The notes beneath the pieces are model-generated. The model worked only from the letters and a program-made list of their open reading frames with translations. It was not told the origin of the DNA and did no database searches. Both the position numbers and the translations under genes were made by a program. This document shows, in pieces, positions 1 to 11,384 of a stretch of DNA of 64,000 bases. Source of the DNA: Epiperipatus broadwayi (Eukaryota; Onychophora; Udeonychophora; Euonychophora; Peripatidae); the NCBI GenBank assembly GCA_028023455.1, contig JAQFVV010000017.1, positions 5,180,098-5,244,097 of the forward strand, written 5' to 3'. Every line of letters begins with the position of its first letter. Positions within the stretch are counted from its first letter, which is position 1.

Positions 1-410
1 CATAACCTTTTGCTATTCTTTATTATCCATAAACCACTGCCATCCCATTTCTCCTTGAATTGCCTCCTTCTGTCCATACTTCTGCATCCAATTCTCTCCC
101 TCCCTTGACTTTTCTCTTAAATAATCTAATATCTTTTCTACACACATAATTTACCATATGTCACTCCCCTTTCCCATATTACTACATCTTATTTATTTAT
201 TTATCAATTTTTTCTCCCATTCATCCAAATAATTTTTCTGATTACTTAAAATAATTCCCAAATAACTATATCTATTCACCACACTTAACTTAATATCTCC
301 CAATAAAAATTCTACACCTTCTCTTTCCTCAGTATTAACCATCATTATATTTGATTTTTCTTCACTAATAATTACAGTTTGATCGCAGCGTCATCTGCCA
401 AACTCTTTGA
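1..410 (-). mobile_element. Degenerate LINE reverse-transcriptase C-terminal fragment (lineage L3)
   Basis: Read on the minus strand, the segment encodes broken pieces of a non-LTR reverse transcriptase. A YSYLGIILSNQKN block is followed by LDEWEKK, then AIQGEMGW near the window edge. The same blocks recur in the better-preserved copy at 24.9-26.2 kb (YNYMGIVLNNQRN, LDEWEKK, TIQGEMGW). Relative to that copy, a stretch between LDEWEKK and LDYL is lost or scrambled and stops are present. The fragment runs off the window start. It is a dead 3' RT piece with no sign of function. Confidence 0.65.
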
Positions 411-1708
411 AAATCATAAAACCTACTTTTCGGCAAATCCTTAGCATATGACTATAAAATAAAAGTATTTCTATGTTTTTTTCCTCTGTTAATTTGCAAG
501 ACTAACAAAAATTTGTACTGACAATGAAATATCATGGCAAATTTCAACCGTTGTTGGTTTTAGGACTTGTAAGTCATTGTAGAAAATAAAACTATTTTTT
601 AAATCAAAGTAATTTATCTTAAACGTCCTCAAGTCAAACGCATTGTTACAATAAACTTGTCACATGAAAAAACAAACACATAATTACAAATTAAAAATTA
701 AATTCTGACATATGCAAATAAATAAAAAATCACGAAATTGCCCCCCCCCCCATTATCCGTTTTTCTTTTTACAACTACTACATAAGAAATATTCAAACAA
801 CCTAGTTTTATTTTTAAAAACAAAAATGAGTTTCCTGATATCTCTTTTGTGTTTGTCATTAATGAGTGTCAGTTTTTTTTAAAAAAAATTTGATTATTAT
901 TATTAATGACAGGTGATGAACTGGTAAAATTGACATTTCATCCTGGTAGACCGGTTCACTTTTCAATTCTTTAACATTTCAGATATTATTTCATAATGAT
1001 TAGTCAGTGTTCAATATTCCTACACCGTTTTAGTAAAGATTAATTCAATTCCGTTTAATCCAGTTGTCCCACAATGCATTATTAGACTACGGGGGGGGGG
1101 GAAATAAACTTTTGATGATGAAATTATTTGTACTATTTACAAAATCCTTAATTAATATTTAATATATATATATATATTCTACCTAAACGTATATACGAGC
1201 GCTTTAACACGCTGGGTGAAGAAGTTGTTACAGCTAAAAATAGTCAAAATTAATTAATGCAGGCCTAGCGCTTTCTAGGTTTTGTCCCTCATAATCATGG
1301 CCAAAACAGATTTTAAATCGTTGTTGAGATATTTGTTAAATGGTAATGTATGTAAATGCGTCTACCTAAAGAAAAAAATGTCTTTAAGATATAAATAATG
1401 AAAAACTACCAATCAATTAGTATAGGTTGTACTTAATACCTCAGCCATTTCCACAGTGCATACTTATGATTTCCAAAGTAAACATATAATATATCCAAGT
1501 GATAATGAATTGTGCAAAAAAAAATGATTAAATTAGTAAATGAACAAATAAGATATTTATTATATTTAGACCTATCCTAATATCAGACTCTTCATTTACA
1601 TTTGAATTGTTGAAAGGGTGAGAAGATTGAAGCTGTCCATTAAAGTTTAAGGAATTGCTATCTTAATATAAGCTGACCACTGATTGTACGTATGTGTGGG
1701 ATATTATG
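411..1708. other. AT-rich stretch without recognisable gene
   Basis: I see no coding or repeat homology here. There is an 11-base C run at about 741-751 and an 11-base G run at about 1091-1101, plus an AT dinucleotide run near 1162. None is assignable to a gene. Confidence 0.5.
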
Positions 1709-1710
1709 AT

Positions 1711-1770
1711 CTAGGCCAACTGATGAGTGCTGGTCCTGAATGAAATATATATATATATTGGGAATCATCT
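1711..1770 (+). ncRNA. Hammerhead ribozyme relic (RZ3 family)
   Basis: CCAA at 1716-1719 precedes the perfect core CTGATGA at 1720-1726. The second core box GAAA is at 1742-1745 and TTGG at 1758-1761 closes stem I with CCAA. Stem III is an alternating AT helix (A1745-T1756 onward) and the cleavage triplet would be ATA at 1755-1757. An outer stem I segment ATGAT/ATCAT flanks this. Stem II (1727-1741) is damaged relative to the copy at 16.4 kb, so catalysis is doubtful. Homology to RZ3 extends only over the ribozyme. Confidence 0.6.
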
Positions 1771-1789
1771 TTTTTATGTGTGTGTGGTA

Positions 1790-1875
1790 ATATGTATTGG
1801 TTGTTTGAGGTGTAATGGTGGATGAATATAATCTGAAAATCCTACGTTCAAATCCCTCTATTTAGTGCAAGATAC
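1790..1875 (+). repeat. Possible tRNA-derived relic
   Basis: A B-box-like GTTCAAATCCC (about 1846-1856) follows a weak A-box-like GTGTAATGGTGG about 35 bases upstream. A second place with the same B-box and a similar spacing is at about 22,690-22,740. It does not fold as a full tRNA. It may be a decayed SINE head or chance. Confidence 0.25.
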
Positions 1876-2489
1876 AAAAAACACAAAAATTAGACAAAAA
1901 ACTCAGTGGCTGTAATTATGTGACATCTTTTCATCGATGCTGAAACTGTTGTATATTAACTATATTTTGTTTTGTGGTTATCACATCGATATTCATCTGA
2001 CCAATATACATTAGAGATCATTATATCCCCACTAAGATTGGCTGGATTGCCAGCAACCTATAAAAAAGTCCGAATACCAACCAGATTCAAACCTCAGATC
2101 ATAAGCATTTCTCAGTTAAAGCACAACATAGTTATTAAGTTATCTACTAATGATTTAATATCATCATCATGTCTTTCAACCATTACTGGTCCACTGTGGG
2201 ATAAAGATTTCTACAAGTTTAATCCAGTTTCTCCTATCTGTAGTACCTTCTACAGCATATTACTCTAGTAACCTTCATTAAGTCATCCATCCATTTGCCA
2301 TGTAGTCACTTTTTAGGTTTTTTTTACATTTCCCTTTACAATCACTATTTTTTATTTATTTGAATATTTTTACATAGCTTTATTATCAACGATTTACCAT
2401 AAAGGAATTTAAAGAGATATCAACACCAGATAGATTCAGTAGCAGCTTCAATAAAACCCTCAATTCTGTCATTATAACGATAGATTTCA

Positions 2490-3315
2490 TAATCATTAAC
2501 TGGTAGTTGTTCCGACCATGTCATGTGTCCACTTGATGGTGCTGTTGCTTGCAAAAGCACAGGAAAATGCCATTTATGCAGCCCAACTTACAGCCTCTAG
2601 AACAGTTCTGTTCATATTAGCAGGGGGAGATGCTATTGCACACTGTGTTTCACATCACTATAGAAATAGTTCACACTTCATAGATCATTACCGTAGTATA
2701 TGAGAGTGTATGGATTTCAACAGGCCTAAGTGTTTTTCTATGCATTCAAATTAAGGATCTTATACCTTACCTGACCTACTATTACATACTAATAATTGTA
2801 AGTCCATCACCCCATTTCCCTACACATCTTTGAAGGTGAAAATAATTGCAAAAGGGTAGGTTGTTAAAGCATTTCACATAAGTCATGTGAAAAGGCACAT
2901 TTGTGGGAGAACAGCTATGAGAGTAATACAATGGCTGCCTTTGTCCGTTGTTTTTGAAATCAATAAGATCGGTTCGCTCAGACTAATTCAGATCAGCAAA
3001 ACCATCAGAGTCCCTTCCCCTACACATTCCAGCACTACGCATTGCCAGCTTGGTTCATTCGGACTAGTGCACGTATTTATTCTAATTTGCATTGAGAAAA
3101 TAATTACACATTTGGAAACTCTTTGTTTATATATTTTTTAAATGAAAATTTTGTTAGATACCATGGTAAATTTTTTTAAAATACTTTGAAATATTGGCGG
3201 AAAGCAGAACAAAAAAATTATCGGCCCGGTAACATTACATTTCATTATTTTTGCAAGCAACAGTGCCATTACATGGCCGCATGACACAGTCAGAACAACT
3301 ACCCATTAATTACAT
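2490..3315. mobile_element. Non-autonomous element with ~60-bp terminal inverted repeats
   Basis: About 65 bases at 2490-2554 match the reverse complement of 3252-3315 with scattered mismatches. Shared words are GGTAGTTGTTC, GTCATG and CTGTTGCTTGC, in order. The 700-bp interior has short open frames but nothing I recognise as transposase. I saw no clear target-site duplication. It could be a MITE-like deletion derivative or the remains of a longer foldback element. Confidence 0.55.
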
Positions 3316-3344
3316 AATTCTGGTTTATGTTTTCCACATTTACA

Positions 3345-4250
3345 TAGATCATCATCATCACCATTTTCAACAACTATCAATTTACTGCACGATGAAGAAC
3401 TCTCCATGTTCAATCCATCTTCTCTGATATCTAGCCTCTCTTTTTCATACCATCCCAGCACAGTTCCTTATTTGATCCAACCATTTCACATGTGGCATCT
3501 TTCTAAGTCTTTTACAATCTCTTGGAATCCAGTTTAAAATTTCAACTGACCATCTAGTATCATCTCTTTTAGCAATATGTCCAGCCTAACTTTATTTCAG
3601 TCGCTTAATTCTTTCAATGATATCAGTAACACTTGTTTGTTCTCCCACCCATGTATTTCATGTTTGGTTGCTTCTTGTTATTCCTAACATACATCTCTTC
3701 ACTCTTCCCTGAGTGGTCTGAACTCTCTGTATTGTTCTTTTGATTAAATGTCTATGTTTTAGATCCATAAGTAAGAACTGATAAAACACATTTATTAAAA
3801 ACCTTCCTTTTCAAACACATAGGCATATTTCCTTTTAGTATCAAGTTATTTCTACCAAAAGTACTCCAACCAAGTTTAATTCTATGATTAATTTCATCCA
3901 TTATGGTTCTATCTGTAGTAATAATCTGACCAAGGTATTTATAGTTGTTAACTTCTTCTAATTCATCATAATCAATCTTTTATTTTCATCTGAGAAAATG
4001 CATTGAACATTACTTGTCTTTTTAACATTTACTTTTAATCCTTTTAACTTTGATCCAATAACTCTTGCAATATTTCTTGAAGCTCTAAAGCATTATTTGC
4101 AAAAACAACAACATCATCTGCAAAATCTAGATGACTTAAATAATCTCCACTTACTTTTATTCCCTTTGCTTTCCATTTTAACTCACAAAATATTCCTTGC
4201 AAAACTGTAGTAAAAAGTTGTGGTTCCTTTAAGGTCTCCAAAAGGAATCA
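3345..4250 (-). pseudogene. RTE-type LINE, 3' half of reverse transcriptase (broken)
   Basis: The minus strand encodes the end of an RTE-clade reverse transcriptase. LFTTVLQGIF (motif B region) leads to YLSHLDFADDVVVF, the catalytic FADD box, then ELQEILQEL. After frameshifts and stops comes the typical RTE C-terminal signature AGHIAKRDD, RWSVEILNWIPRDCKR and KWLDQIR. The element ends in a CATCAT simple repeat at about 3347-3362 (plus strand), which is usual for RTE 3' ends. The upstream endonuclease and RT palm are missing. Four other fragments of this lineage lie in the window, all on the minus strand. It is a 5'-truncated, dead insertion. An unrelated 98-codon open frame overlaps the 5' edge (4183-4479); I do not recognise it. 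Confidence 0.8.
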
Positions 4251-4849
4251 AATGATCTTTTTGGATAACAGCAAATTCTTTTCTCCAGCTTTTATATAGA
4301 TCTTCGACTGTTAAATTGCATTTATGAAGTGGTTGAACACAATAATCAAGGGCAAGCTTCCAATAACAGCTAGAAAGATGAAATCCAGTTGGCTTTAGTA
4401 TTTCATCTGGAAAAAAATTGTTTGGAAGTTCATAAAACATCCACTTTCTATAATGTAATTCTGAAAATTGTAGATTCACAATTAAATAGCCATAAAGGGG
4501 GATTTGGTTTTGTAATTAGTCTTAGATAGCAACCATATCTAGAGTAATTGGTGAGTGTGGTCTACTTAATGGCTTCTTATACATTTTCTGGAGAAATCTT
4601 CTCTTCTAATATCTAATGAAGAAATAAAGGAGGGAAGAAAACAACACTGCAACATAACCAGTACTATTTCTCGTGGTATTTAATCGATTTCCCAGAAGTT
4701 TAAGGCACATTTTCTATAAACAGAACATCAGTAGAATATACTACTGCTAAGAAGCTGAGTAAAATGCTTACATCACAAATCCAAATAGTGTCATCCTATT
4801 CCTAGAAACTATTTTAGATCATCAACATTAGATTTAAAAATTGTAATAT
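4251..4849. other. No recognisable gene
   Basis: AT-rich sequence between the RTE fragment and the tRNA-like array. One 98-codon minus-strand frame ends inside the RTE fragment without recognisable similarity. Confidence 0.4.
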
Positions 4850-5822
4850 GGATTTATTGCTCAGGAGTTCGTAAGAAGTTCGAGTAACAGAATCAATTCT
4901 GGGACCTCCTGATTCCAAGGTGGAATCTCTTTCAACTTCACCAAACCATGCAGAGTTAAAAAAATGCATATGACTTTATTGCTCAGGAGGTTTATAAAGA
5001 GTTTGAAATGCCAGATCTACAAATTGCTGGAATTGATCCTGGGAGTGCAGAATCGATCCTGGAACCTCCTGCTCCCAAGTTGGAAGCTCTTTTCACTGCA
5101 ACAAACTATGAAGTGTTAAAAAATACAATGGCTTTATTGCTTGGGAGTTCATAAGAAGTTTGTATGCCAGACCTGCAATTGTTAGAATTGATCCTGGAAG
5201 TGCAGAATCAATTCTAGACCTCCTGATTCCAAATCAGAAGCTCTTCTAACTGCCCCAGTTAAAAAATGGATATGGTTTATTGCTCATGAATTCATAAGAA
5301 GTTTGAATGCCAGACCTACAATTGCTAGAATTGATCTTGGGAGTTTAGAATCAATCCCGGAACCTCCTGATCTGAAGTCAAACTATCAACTGTGCCAAAT
5401 TGTTCAGGGCAAAAAGGCATATGGCTTTATTGTTTGGGAGTTCATAAAAAGTTTGAACGCCTAACTTGCGATTTCCAGAATCGATCCTAGGACTCCTGAT
5501 CCCAAGACAAAAGATCTTACAACTGCACCAAACCATGAAGAATTTAAAAAGGATATGCTCAGGAGTTCATAAGTTTGAATGCCAGACCTGCAATTGCTGG
5601 AATTGATCTCGGAAGTGCAGAATCGATCCTAGGACCTCCTGATCCCAAGTCAGACTACCTACTGTGCCAAATTATTCAGGGCAAAAAGACATGTGGTTTT
5701 ATTTCTCAGGAGTTCGTAAGAAGTTTGAACACTGGACCGGCAATTGCCAGAATTGATCCGATCCTGGGATCTCCCGATTCAAAATCCAGACACTCTACCA
5801 ACCGTGCCAAACCACTCAATCC
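4850..5822 (-). repeat. Tandem array of seven tRNA-Pro-like units (~140 bp each)
   Basis: Seven diverged direct repeats begin at about 4855, 4977, 5134, 5277, 5424, 5556 and 5697, recognisable by TTATTGCTCAGGAGTTCATA-type starts. On the minus strand each unit resembles a tRNA. An A-box-like TGGCACGGTTGGTAGAG is followed by an anticodon-arm-like CTGACTTGGGATCAG, whose loop would show TGG (Pro). GAGGTCC and a B-box-like GGATCGATTC come next. Acceptor stems are not evident, and the units carry about 60 bases of non-tRNA sequence. This looks like a tRNA-derived satellite or SINE tandem, not functional tRNA genes. A single truncated unit lies inside a TIR element at 13.7-13.97 kb. Confidence 0.65.
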
Positions 5823-5829
5823 ATAATGT

Positions 5830-6295
5830 CATTTTCAGTTTAACAATGTTTATTACCTTTTAATATCACTCCGATTCCATGTTGGTAATTTTACCTATCT
5901 CTTCATTATATCTCATAGGTTTAGTTTTCATTTTCAATTCATCTCTTATCAGTTTAAATATTCCATAAAAGTGTGTTTGAGCTGACAGAACATGACATAT
6001 ATTCACATTCATTTTAACATCATGGGTTGAATCAGATTAACACAACCTTATTAAGTACTTCATTTTAAATCTTAGATAAATATGGGAAATTTCTATTGCT
6101 ATTTTTAGATAGCAAATAATGTACTAAAATAATCATAATGCACCAATAATTATACTCATAGTGATATAACTAACTCTTAATTGTTAATCAACAAATACGT
6201 GAGCATTGCCTACTTTTATATCGAGCACTCACTTTTGAGTATTTCATCCCAGACATTAAAATAAACTTTCTTTTTAACTTTAAAAAATGTTTCAT
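5830..6295. other. No recognisable feature
   Basis: AT-rich sequence with no open frame or repeat that I can assign. Confidence 0.4.
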
Positions 6296-6296
6296 C

Positions 6297-6400
6297 AAGC
6301 GTTGGTGGTTGAGAGGTCAGCACAGCTGCCTTACAAGCAGTTGTCCCGGGTTAGCGGGTTCACTTCCCAGCCATTGCTATGACACATGGGAAAAAATACG
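6297..6400 (+). mobile_element. tRNA-derived SINE copy
   Basis: A tRNA-like head starts with GCGTTGGTGG, continues TTGAGAGGTCAGCAC (A-box region) and CTGCCTTACAAGCAG (anticodon-like arm), and reaches GGGTTCACTTCCC (B-box). A short tail GCTATGACACATGGGAAAAAA ends in an A-run. Minus-strand copies with the same head and tail are at 20,202-20,310 and about 37,620-37,722. The whole body is only about 105 bp. I saw no clear duplication around this copy. Confidence 0.65.
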
Positions 6401-7395
6401 TTTTGCACTAAAATTTGGATCAGTGACATCCATAGCAACTTAATTAGAGATGATAATATCAATCAAATCCCCAGACAAGTTTCTGGCTACTTGTTTTATG
6501 AGTGACAAATAAGGATTCGAACCCTTACTTACTTTCAGTAATCTCCACTCCTTTCTTACTATCCAAATTTGCAATTGAGATCATTAAAAGAATATAATAG
6601 CTTGCAAGATGTATGAGTAAAAAAATTTTAGTGTTTGAATGGAAGGTTAATAGTTTCTGATAGTATTAAAAAAATTAAAGACACTGCTGTATGTAAGCTA
6701 TTCTGTGAATAATTTGTTTTTTAGTTTGCTTTTCCTACCTGAAAAAGTTAATGGCGACCACAAACAAGTTTGCATATTTATTTGATTCTATCACCACCAT
6801 ACCATCTGGGTTAATATCAAGCTTGAACAATTGCTTCTAATGAAAACTATACTGTTGATTCTAATTATGTGTTGAAAATTTACATCTGTTTATAAAATAG
6901 CGAAAATCTGATCTACGTAGATAAATATTTACATTGAGTTTTAGTAAAATAGTGGAGATTTATATAGAACTTCGTACATACCTATATATAATTTAATAAA
7001 TAACTGCACCTATAAATATATCTAAACAAACTGTAAACTCCAATTAGAGAATGTAAAACATTCATTGTTCATCATGCCATATAAAAACTAATCTGTCCTG
7101 CAGAGTGATTGGTCAGTTATGTAGAATGGTAATTGAACAATTGATGTTTTAAATATCTATAAAATGTGTTTACATGAATTCAAATTTGTTTATGTACACA
7201 TAAGAGATGAAGACATCAAAAGTTAGGCAATACGTAGACTTCACTTCTACTTTTCTATTGACAGATCTATTTTGTGTAATATTTTTTATGAATATTTGTT
7301 AAAGGAAATTGTCTTGATAATTTATTATAATTATATAGTCAAAAGCTTTTAAAGAAAATATTTGGTATATTTTTTAATATATTTATTTAAAAATA
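6401..7395. other. No recognisable gene
   Basis: AT-rich spacer. I saw no coding similarity and no clear repeat. Confidence 0.4.
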
Positions 7396-7860
7396 GCTAA
7401 ACCCTCCATACAGTAGCACCATTAGTGCGAGCCAGAGTAATCAATGGATGCAAGAATGGTTTTGCATAAAATCCCTATTTAGTGCTTTCTCATCCAGTAT
7501 CGCTAGACTGGTTTCTAGCTTGTGGCTTTCATCAGTGAGGAGCTTTGGATCTGAAAGCACTGTACCTAGATCTTAGATCCTAAGATTTAGGTGCAGTGCT
7601 CTCATCCTAAGATCTAAGTGCAGTGCTTTCAGATCCAAGGCTCCTCACTGATGAAAGCCACAAGATAGAAACTAATCTGGGAATATTGGAAGTGTAGATA
7701 CTAGATAGGGATTTTATGCACAAACCTTCTTGCATCCATTGATTACTCTGGCTTGCACTGAGTGACGCTACTGTATAGAGAGTTTAGCCTCTGTCTAAAC
7801 AGCTTGGGTACACATAAAGAATGGTGATCATACTATGTTTAGTTATTTAAAACGTTATAT
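7396..7860. mobile_element. RZ1 foldback element with a hammerhead on each arm
   Basis: The left arm (7396-7610) and right arm (7611-7800) are inverted copies. Both outer ends carry the family terminus (GCTAAACCCTCCATACAG on the left, TATAGAGAGTTTAGCCTC on the right), and GGATTTTATGC-type sequence lies inside. Each arm contains a hammerhead-like domain, minus strand at 7491-7554 and plus strand at 7628-7694. The right end continues into the family-specific sequence ATGGTGATCAT that normally joins tandem units. There is no coding capacity. I infer two head-to-head copies of one unit. Confidence 0.75.
7628..7694 (+). ncRNA. Type I hammerhead ribozyme-like domain (RZ1)
   Basis: Order: outer stem I ATCCAA, inner stem I CTCCTCA, core CTGATGA, small stem II, GAAA, stem III ACTAAT, cleavage C, then inner and outer stem I partners TGGGAA and TATTGGA. 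The core is intact. Stem II is weakened (AGC against GAT). It is the partner of the opposite-strand copy at 7491-7554. Confidence 0.65.
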
Positions 7861-8039
7861 GCTGTTTATAAAATGACTTCCCAAAATGCATTATTTAGAC
7901 AATAAGTTTAAAGCAAAGAAAGAATTTAAGTCAAAGTTCAATGACTGATAAAAAAAAAAAAAAAAAAACTTTTGATTTTACCATGGACTGATCTTTTTTA
8001 TTTCATGCTTTAAAGTAACATATGGATCTAAAAAACAAT

Positions 8040-8630
8040 ATACTAATCCTAATTCACCTTTCTCATTATTATATCAATGCTTATTTTATTAAAATTAATC
8101 CATCTGATAGTTTCAATTACCCAGCAATCTCCCTCAGCGCTACAAAACATATATAAATATGTGAATGCACAAATGCTTAATTATATTATAAACATACATT
8201 ATATCTATTTATAAATGACTAATTTCTTTACATATATTTTATTACCTATATCGCTACATACATAAATATGCATATATCCCAAATATATATTTTCATCAAT
8301 TATACCATATATATATATAATCCCTATTTCTATAATAAGATATATGTAAAGATGCGAGTCATTTTACAAGTAGATATATGTTTATATGATTAGGTATTTG
8401 AGTATTCATGTATTTATATATGTCTGTAGTTCTGAGGAAGATTGCTGGTAATCGAAACTATCAGAAAATTGAATAATAAAATGAGGAGCTCTGAGAAAGA
8501 CTGCTGGGCAATCAAAACTGTCAGATGGATTAATTTTAATAAAATAAAAAGCAATAAGAAAGATGGATTTGTTTAACCTATTAAACAATATACGTTCTAT
8601 GCATGATAATGATGATAATTCAAACATACA
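8040..8630. repeat. Family E inverted repeat, PLE-terminus-like
   Basis: The left copy (about 8057-8141, minus) and right copies (about 8436-8581, plus) share AAAATTAATCCATCTGA and a stem-loop flanked by TCTGAGGAAG and CGAAAC or CAAAAC. The right side holds two successive copies of the stem-loop. Relatives lie at 14.28-14.5, 27.34, 42.43-42.66 and 51.39-52.02 kb. The CTGAAGAAG-stem-GAAAC layout resembles a hammerhead half-core, but no closing stem I is visible. It probably represents terminal repeats of a PLE or its non-autonomous derivative. Confidence 0.5.
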
Positions 8631-9105
8631 GAAAAATTCTATGTTTTAAACAATTTTATTGTTTAAATGTTACCTTTATATATATATAAATCATACTTAG
8701 AATTAATAGAACCTGCAATAATCTTATGATTAATAGTATATGGAATTGCATATAATAATATAAATTACCTATTTACAAAAATAAAAAAAACCTTATTCTT
8801 AGTAGTGCTTCTGATAATCGGAGATATCGTTCTAGTGTCTCAGATGCTGCCGCATTGAAGACCAGGTATCAAAGTAAATATTATGTGTGGAAATCTTTTC
8901 ATCTCTCACTCTGACTGACTCTAATTTAATCAAGAAAATAATTTGGTATTTCCTAGAATCATCATTATATAAGAAATGCATCTGATGCATCAAAGTGGGT
9001 ATAGAATAAATGTCAAAGCCCTAATTTCAGGGAATACTTCTTTTGAAAATTATTTAAATAAGGTTTATTATAAATTGCGCTTTACACAAAAAAGTGAAGC
9101 TTATT

Positions 9106-9490
9106 ATTATTAGAAAAGAATTATACAGCTGAGCACTTTCAGAGAACTTAAGTCTCCATATTCATAGCCTACTGTAAGCTAAGTTTAGCGGTAATTTATG
9201 CAAAGTTTTCTTTCATAAAGACCATTTTTCTGGAGATTGCAAAGCACGATTCTTTTCAGTTTATTGTATAGTTGTCATTTGCAATAAAGCATGCCTCCTT
9301 AATCTTTCGTTTCATATCATTACATTCAGTGCACAGTGCCCTTGCTATAGTGGGTTTGAACACATGGTCTGTTGTTTTTTGGTGCTCAAAGAATATGGAT
9401 TTGTTTTCAGTATTATTTAGAACTTTCCTGTATAAATAATGATGTTGAGATGTTCTGGTGGTAAAGTGCAATTTAAAACTTACCACTCAA
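9106..9490 (-). pseudogene. PLE-B C-terminal fragment (GIY-YIG end and 3' terminus)
   Basis: A minus-strand frame carries FEHQKTTDH, LCTECNDMKRKIKEACFI and a following CFAI block. The same order is present at 60.63-60.84 kb (LHQKVTGHQ, VCKERHNVKRKVKEACNA, CFAILKKW), which lies directly behind a PLE reverse-transcriptase/GIY-YIG reading frame. After the stop comes the shared 3' terminal stem-loop beginning CTATGAATATGGAGAC and ending TCTGAAAGTGCTCAGC. It is a 5'-truncated, dead copy. Confidence 0.65.
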
Positions 9491-9789
9491 AGGTGAAGTA
9501 AAAAACAAGGATTTTATTTAAATAAGGTTTGTATGTTGCAGTTTGGAATTTTAAATAGACTTAAATTTCTAAGTGTATATTTTCAACAGATTGACATTCA
9601 AAAAATACATGAAATTGAGTCTCGGTGTCTCTAAGTCGGAGCCCAGGATTGAACATCAACATTTGCTCAGAATCTTATATTTATAAAAATCTGTTGGTAA
9701 TGATTGTAAATTTAATACAGAATAGTTTAACCACTTTTAAAATAATGATAAAAGAATTAAACCACTAAACATCACATGATCACCATGCA

Positions 9790-10043
9790 TTATGCTTGCA
9801 CAAGCTGTTTACACAGAGCCTAAACTCTCCATACAGTAGCACCACTCAGTGCAAGCCAGAGTAATCAATGGATACAAGAAGATCCAAGGCTCCTCACTGA
9901 TGAAAGCCACAAGCTAGAAACTAGTCTGGAGATATTGGATGAGTAGGCACTAGATAGGGATTTTATGCAAAAACCCTCTTCCATCCATTGATTACTCTGG
10001 CTTGCACTGAGTGGCGCTACTGTATGGAGAGTTTAGCCTCTGT
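9790..10043. mobile_element. RZ1 copy, short left arm plus full right arm with hammerhead
   Basis: A ~75-bp left arm beginning ACTCTCCATACAG is joined abruptly at about 9881 to a plus-strand ribozyme arm. That arm ends with the inverted terminus TATGGAGAGTTTAGCCTCTG. The flanking sequence GCTTGCACAAGCTG upstream belongs to the tandem-unit junction. The ends are inverted, but the middle of the left unit is deleted. Confidence 0.7.
9881..9943 (+). ncRNA. Type I hammerhead ribozyme (RZ1), intact core
   Basis: ATCCAA and CTCCTCA precede core CTGATGA. A stem II AGC/GCT with loop CACAA follows, then GAAA, palindromic stem III ACTAGT and cleavage C. TGGAGA and ATTGGAT pair back to stem I with one A-C mismatch in the inner helix. 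Position 10.1/11.1 of stem II is an A-A mismatch, which may lower activity. Confidence 0.7.
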
Positions 10044-11019
10044 AATAAAAAAATTCAGGTAACTGCTTTTAAAAATATATCCCATTGCTCAATTTATTTA
10101 AATATCTAGCTTGAAGAAGTTAAATTAGCTCTTTGTAATCTTAGAAATAGTAAAACCCTGCAGCTCCCGAGGAAATATCTGGAAAAATTTTAAAATATAT
10201 TAGCTTCAAAACCTTTTTTAGAAATAAATGAAAGTTGTGTTATCTGTTCTTAAGGTTTCCTCAATTGTTCTCATTTATATAAACAAGAGATTTTAAAAAG
10301 GCAACAATTATTATATGAGGATCTCATTTTAACCTATTACAGCAAATATACTTTCAAGGATATTTCTGAATAGATTGTTTCAAGCCATAGATGATGGTTA
10401 CCAGAGGCTTAATATAATTTTAGAAAATCAAGAAATACTAAACACATATTTTTTGTTGGAAGAAGAGTATTGATTTTAATCAAACCATTACTTGAAATGA
10501 AAAGTGGTGTTAAACAGAAATATAAGTATTTCTACTTTTGCTGTAGTGTAATTTTCAGGACTCCACTCTCACACAAGATAGGAAGTGGTTTCTATCAATT
10601 TTTAACACCTTGTGGAGAGGTGTAATCGTAAACATATGACCAAAGACATGTGAAAAAGATGTATAATCCCCAAGATGTACGTCATGCTAAACCAGCACTC
10701 GTAAGTTAGCCCAGATTACAATCTCTTAACATATCTTTATCATTGTTCAGTATTTATAGACAGCCAATTACTACAGTTTAACTGATAAGTGTCAAATTTA
10801 CTGCTCTAACAACTTTGACACAAACTATTTGATGTAAGTATATTAATAATTTTTATTAGTCATTCATTAGACTAGAAATTATCCACTTAACGAATAATAC
10901 TTCTGTAGTGTAATTTTCACTACACCACTCTCATACAGAGTAGGGACTGGTTTTTATCCACTTTTAACACCTTGTGGAGGGTGTAATAATAAATATAATA
11001 CCAAAGACATGTGAAAAAG

Positions 11020-11080
11020 ATATATGAGCAAGAAGCATATTTCATGCTGAACTAGCACTCATCAGTTGACCCAGATCACA
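11020..11080 (-). ncRNA. Hammerhead ribozyme of RZ3 unit 2
   Basis: Core CTGATGA is intact. Stem II GTGCT/AGCAT forms, and GAAA is present. The stem III region (ATATGCTT) no longer pairs as well as in the 16.4-kb copy, and inner stem I is weakened. It is a probable relic. Confidence 0.55.
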
Positions 11081-11384
11081 ACCTCTTACAAATCTTTATC
11101 ATTGTTCAGTATTGATAGATAACCAATTACTACAGTTTAACTGATAAGTGTCAAACTTACCGTCCTCACAACTTTGACCCAAACTACTTGATGGAAGTAT
11201 ATTAATAATTTTTATTAGTTATTCAATAGATTAGAGATTATTCTTTTAATGAATAATATTTCAGTAGTCTTATTTTCACACACCAGTCTCGGGCAAGGTG
11301 GGGACTGGTTTCTATCTGCTTTTAACACCTTGTGAAGGGATGGAATCATAAACATATGATCAAAGACATGTGAAAAAAAAAGTA

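Noticed and set aside
4183-4479. 98-codon open frame as a host gene
   Set aside because: It overlaps the edge of the RTE fragment, has no recognisable domain, and no splice context.
6297-6400. Functional tRNA gene
   Set aside because: It has A- and B-box-like parts but no acceptor-stem pairing, an aberrant spacing, and at least two dispersed copies with A-tails. It is a SINE.
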